DNA of 9,056 nucleotides, taken from Paracoccaceae bacterium (lineage in GTDB: Bacteria; Pseudomonadota; Alphaproteobacteria; Rhodobacterales; Rhodobacteraceae). This document shows, piece by piece, positions 7,744 through 9,056 of this stretch. The DNA is taken from assembly GCA_026709725.1 (NCBI GenBank), contig JAPOSK010000243.1, positions 1 to 9,056 of the forward strand, read 5' to 3'. The position numbers and the translations under genes were made by a program. The stretch's first letter is position 1. The number at the start of each line of letters is the position of its first letter. The notes under the pieces were generated by a model. It was not told where the DNA came from. It searched no databases and worked only from the letters and a program-made list of their open reading frames with translations.

Positions 7744-8619
7744 ATGGGCGTTCGAATCAATTTGGCTTTGCGGGACACGCTTGAGCAATCCAGCGTCAGC
7801 GCAAGTGGCTTCAATATGCTGGAAATGAACGCGGACCGCGCCAATCAGTTTGGGTTGATTGTTGGCACCCGCGGCTATCATGAAAAGATTTGGAACGCTT
7901 GCAGGCAAATCTACGGACGGGTTCCCGATTGGTTTTTCCTGCGGGACATTCTGGGACGTGAAGATCAAGCCCGCTACGGTGCTGCTTGGGCGGGGTACAG
8001 TGAAGATAACCCCCATGCAAAAGAAGTCAGCATGATTAAAGAAGCTGTGGGAGCCAGGCTTGTATCTGTTGAAGATGAGCCTGCCGCAAGGGTGTCCCGC
8101 AAGTTTGAGAACTATCACTCAACAGTGCCAGTAACTTTTGACGCAAGACTAAAAGACAGCCTGACCACCGACAGCACTTACGAAACTTCGCACGGTTGGA
8201 GCATTGGAAGTGAAACCACCGTGGGAGTTGAAGTTGGCGGAGAACTCAGTCAAGTTAAAGCAAAGGTTGAGCAAAAAATATCTTTTGGCTTTTCCGGAGG
8301 CTCTTCCAAATCCACCAGCAAGGGGACTGGAATCGAAGTTGAGGGTGGAATGATGTTGACCCTTGAACCGGGACAAAAAGCCCTTGTTGCAATGAATTGC
8401 TCGCGTGGCCGGATTCTTGTTGATGTGGACTACAAGTGCTATTTGCATGGCGATGCAATGTTCTCCTTCGCCAAGAAGCACCACAACGGCAAGCGCGACC
8501 ATCTGGTTGACCCCGACCGGATTATTGAGGCAATGGGCAAGGACCCTGTAATCCGCATCACCGAGCGCACCGGCTTGGGCTTTGTAAGTGATGGCAACGC
8601 GGTTGCGGAGAACGCCTGA
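7744..8619 (+). CDS. Aerolysin/ETX-MTX2-like beta-pore-forming protein (candidate)
   Basis: A 291-residue protein whose second half looks like a beta-pore-forming domain of the aerolysin superfamily, proteins that oligomerise on membranes and insert a beta barrel. Residues 1-123 are mixed helix and unrecognised. From about residue 124 (YHSTVPVTF) the sequence turns to Ser/Thr-rich alternating strands. 'TYETSHGWSIGSETTVGVEV' leads to an amphipathic stretch (VKAKVEQKISFGFSGG) that could be the inserting hairpin. A second Ser/Thr strand (SSKSTSKGTGIEVEGG) follows, then LEPGQKALV and a closing strand (ILVDVDYKCYL). This two-strand, insertion-loop, strand, EPGQK-type turn order is characteristic of ETX/MTX2 and related toxins. 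There is no Sec signal, so it would have to be virion-borne or freed by lysis. Alternatives are a virion beta protein of convergent composition or a fibre chaperone. The fold is inferred by eye only. Confidence 0.5.
   Translation: MGVRINLALRDTLEQSSVSASGFNMLEMNADRANQFGLIVGTRGYHEKIWNACRQIYGRVPDWFFLRDILGREDQARYGAAWAGYSEDNPHAKEVSMIKEAVGARLVSVEDEPAARVSRKFENYHSTVPVTFDARLKDSLTTDSTYETSHGWSIGSETTVGVEVGGELSQVKAKVEQKISFGFSGGSSKSTSKGTGIEVEGGMMLTLEPGQKALVAMNCSRGRILVDVDYKCYLHGDAMFSFAKKHHNGKRDHLVDPDRIIEAMGKDPVIRITERTGLGFVSDGNAVAENA
8607..8610 (+). promoter_or_regulatory. Shine-Dalgarno site GGAG inside the end of the pore-former-like gene
   Basis: GGAG lies 8 bases before the ATG at 8619, which itself overlaps the preceding TGA (TGATG). 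The spacing supports 8619 rather than the in-frame ATG at 8625 as the start of the small membrane peptide, and implies translational coupling. Confidence 0.6.
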
Positions 8620-8732
8620 TGGAAATGTTTGCGAACATTTTTGCGATTTCCTTCCTGTGGCTCGCGCTGTGGACTCCATTTTTCCTGTTGTTGCTAATGC
8701 ACAAGGGAGATAGTGATGATTACTCAAAATGA
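8619..8732 (+). CDS. 37-residue single-span membrane peptide (candidate holin-like)
   Basis: This short frame encodes MEMFANIFAISFLWLALWTP followed by FFLLLLM and the polar tail HKGDSDDYSK. Residues 4-27 form one strongly hydrophobic helix long enough to span a membrane, with a short N-terminus and an acidic C-terminal tail. Start and context are persuasive: the ATG shares its A with the previous stop, a GGAG precedes it, and the next gene overlaps its 3' end. Small single-span peptides near phage fibre genes are often holins, antiholins or membrane anchors, but this one is shorter than most holins and has no Cys for a lipoprotein spanin. Whether it partners the preceding pore-former-like protein is conjecture. 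It would be missed by gene callers with a size cut-off. Confidence 0.6.
   Translation: MEMFANIFAISFLWLALWTPFFLLLLMHKGDSDDYSK
8621..8651 (+). promoter_or_regulatory. Possible hairpin over the start of the small membrane gene
   Basis: A 7-bp perfect inverted repeat (8623-8629 with 8634-8640) encloses a TGCG loop and runs into five T residues (8638-8642). An alternative longer-range pairing exists between GGAAAT (8621-8626) and ATTTCC (8646-8651). The stem is AT-rich, so it is weak as a terminator. It lies just inside the coding start, where it could affect ribosome access or cause partial termination. No experiment or energy calculation supports it. Confidence 0.25.
8703..8709 (+). promoter_or_regulatory. 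Shine-Dalgarno site AAGGGAG for the last gene
   Basis: AAGGGAG lies 6 bases before the ATG at 8716, inside the coding sequence of the small membrane peptide. A GTG at 8713 is in the same frame, and an in-frame TAA at 8695 excludes any start further upstream, so the gene starts at 8713 or, more likely, 8716. Confidence 0.75.
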
Positions 8733-9056
8733 AATAGAGAAACGCATATCAATTTTTCTCTATTATCATCTGAAAAAGAATATCACTGCGAGTGAAATGC
8801 TTCGCAGATGTATTCAGCGTGAGTATGAGGATGATAATTTCTCAATGCGAAAGAGGATAGATTCCCCTTTTGCCGATTCTTCCCGTTTCCAGTTGCACGC
8901 GGATTACAACAGGTTCGACTTCATGTATGGCGAGTTTGACTTTTTCGACCATATCGAGACATTTGCCGCGACAGCGTTGCCGAGAAAGGATTTTGAGAAT
9001 GTTTGTGTTGCGGCGGTGTACCCCCTGCCCAATCGAATTGGAACAAATTGGGTGCG
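8716..9056 (+). CDS. Hypothetical protein, 3' end beyond the window
   Basis: This frame stays open for 113 codons to the right edge. It begins MITQNEIEKRISIFLYYHLK, an amphipathic helix-like start, and continues with many charged and aromatic residues, including a Phe/Asp/Tyr-rich stretch near 8931-8952 ('RFDFMYGEFDFFDHIE'). No signal peptide, membrane span or known motif is visible. It overlaps the small membrane gene by 17 bases in another frame, with a good ribosome site, so it belongs to the same transcription unit. Its base composition is more AT-rich than the fibre genes, which may reflect a different origin or simply the absence of Gly/Pro/Ala-rich sequence. I do not recognise the family. 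Confidence 0.7.
   Translation, partial: MITQNEIEKRISIFLYYHLKKNITASEMLRRCIQREYEDDNFSMRKRIDSPFADSSRFQLHADYNRFDFMYGEFDFFDHIETFAATALPRKDFENVCVAAVYPLPNRIGTNWV

Overview
The window looks like part of the tail-fibre (host-recognition) module of a tailed double-stranded DNA phage or prophage of a bacterium. All genes lie on the + strand, packed head to tail with overlapping or nearly touching ends and clear Shine-Dalgarno sites. The products are dominated by features typical of phage fibres: long Gly-X-Y collagen-like arms, small repeated beta modules, aromatic carbohydrate-binding-like modules and a 'DLTGTP' fibre motif. The DNA is moderately GC-rich, richest in the collagen-like arms and visibly more AT-rich after about position 8700. 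Nothing in the window identifies the host, and no capsid, terminase or integrase gene is present, so phage versus prophage cannot be decided here.

Layout. (1) 2-5473: a giant fibre protein, already open at the left edge. It has a repeat-rich beta N-terminal part (to about 1918), a collagen-like arm (1919-3643), a small beta insert (3644-3880), a second, uninterrupted collagen-like arm (3881-4231) and a C-terminal part of about 410 residues that I do not recognise (4232-5470). (2) 5473-7731: a second fibre protein of 752 residues, starting inside the stop codon of the first. It carries four modules resembling CBM5/12 carbohydrate-binding domains, four phage-fibre beta repeats, two more CBM-like modules and a terminal beta domain. 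(3) 7744-8619: a 291-residue protein whose C-terminal half resembles an aerolysin/ETX-MTX2 beta-pore-forming domain. (4) 8619-8732: a 37-residue single-span membrane peptide that overlaps gene 3 by one base. (5) 8716-9056+: an unrecognised protein cut by the right edge, overlapping gene 4 by 17 bases.

Working model (inference): genes 1 and 2 build adhesive fibres, with rigid collagen-like rods and sugar-binding modules. Genes 3 and 4 are translated with them and may act at a membrane, during entry, during lysis or on a competing or host cell. The most unusual element is the aerolysin-like protein inside a fibre operon, coupled to a tiny membrane peptide. No RNA genes, CRISPR arrays, insertion sequences, promoters or convincing terminators were seen, and there is no intergenic stretch longer than 12 bases.
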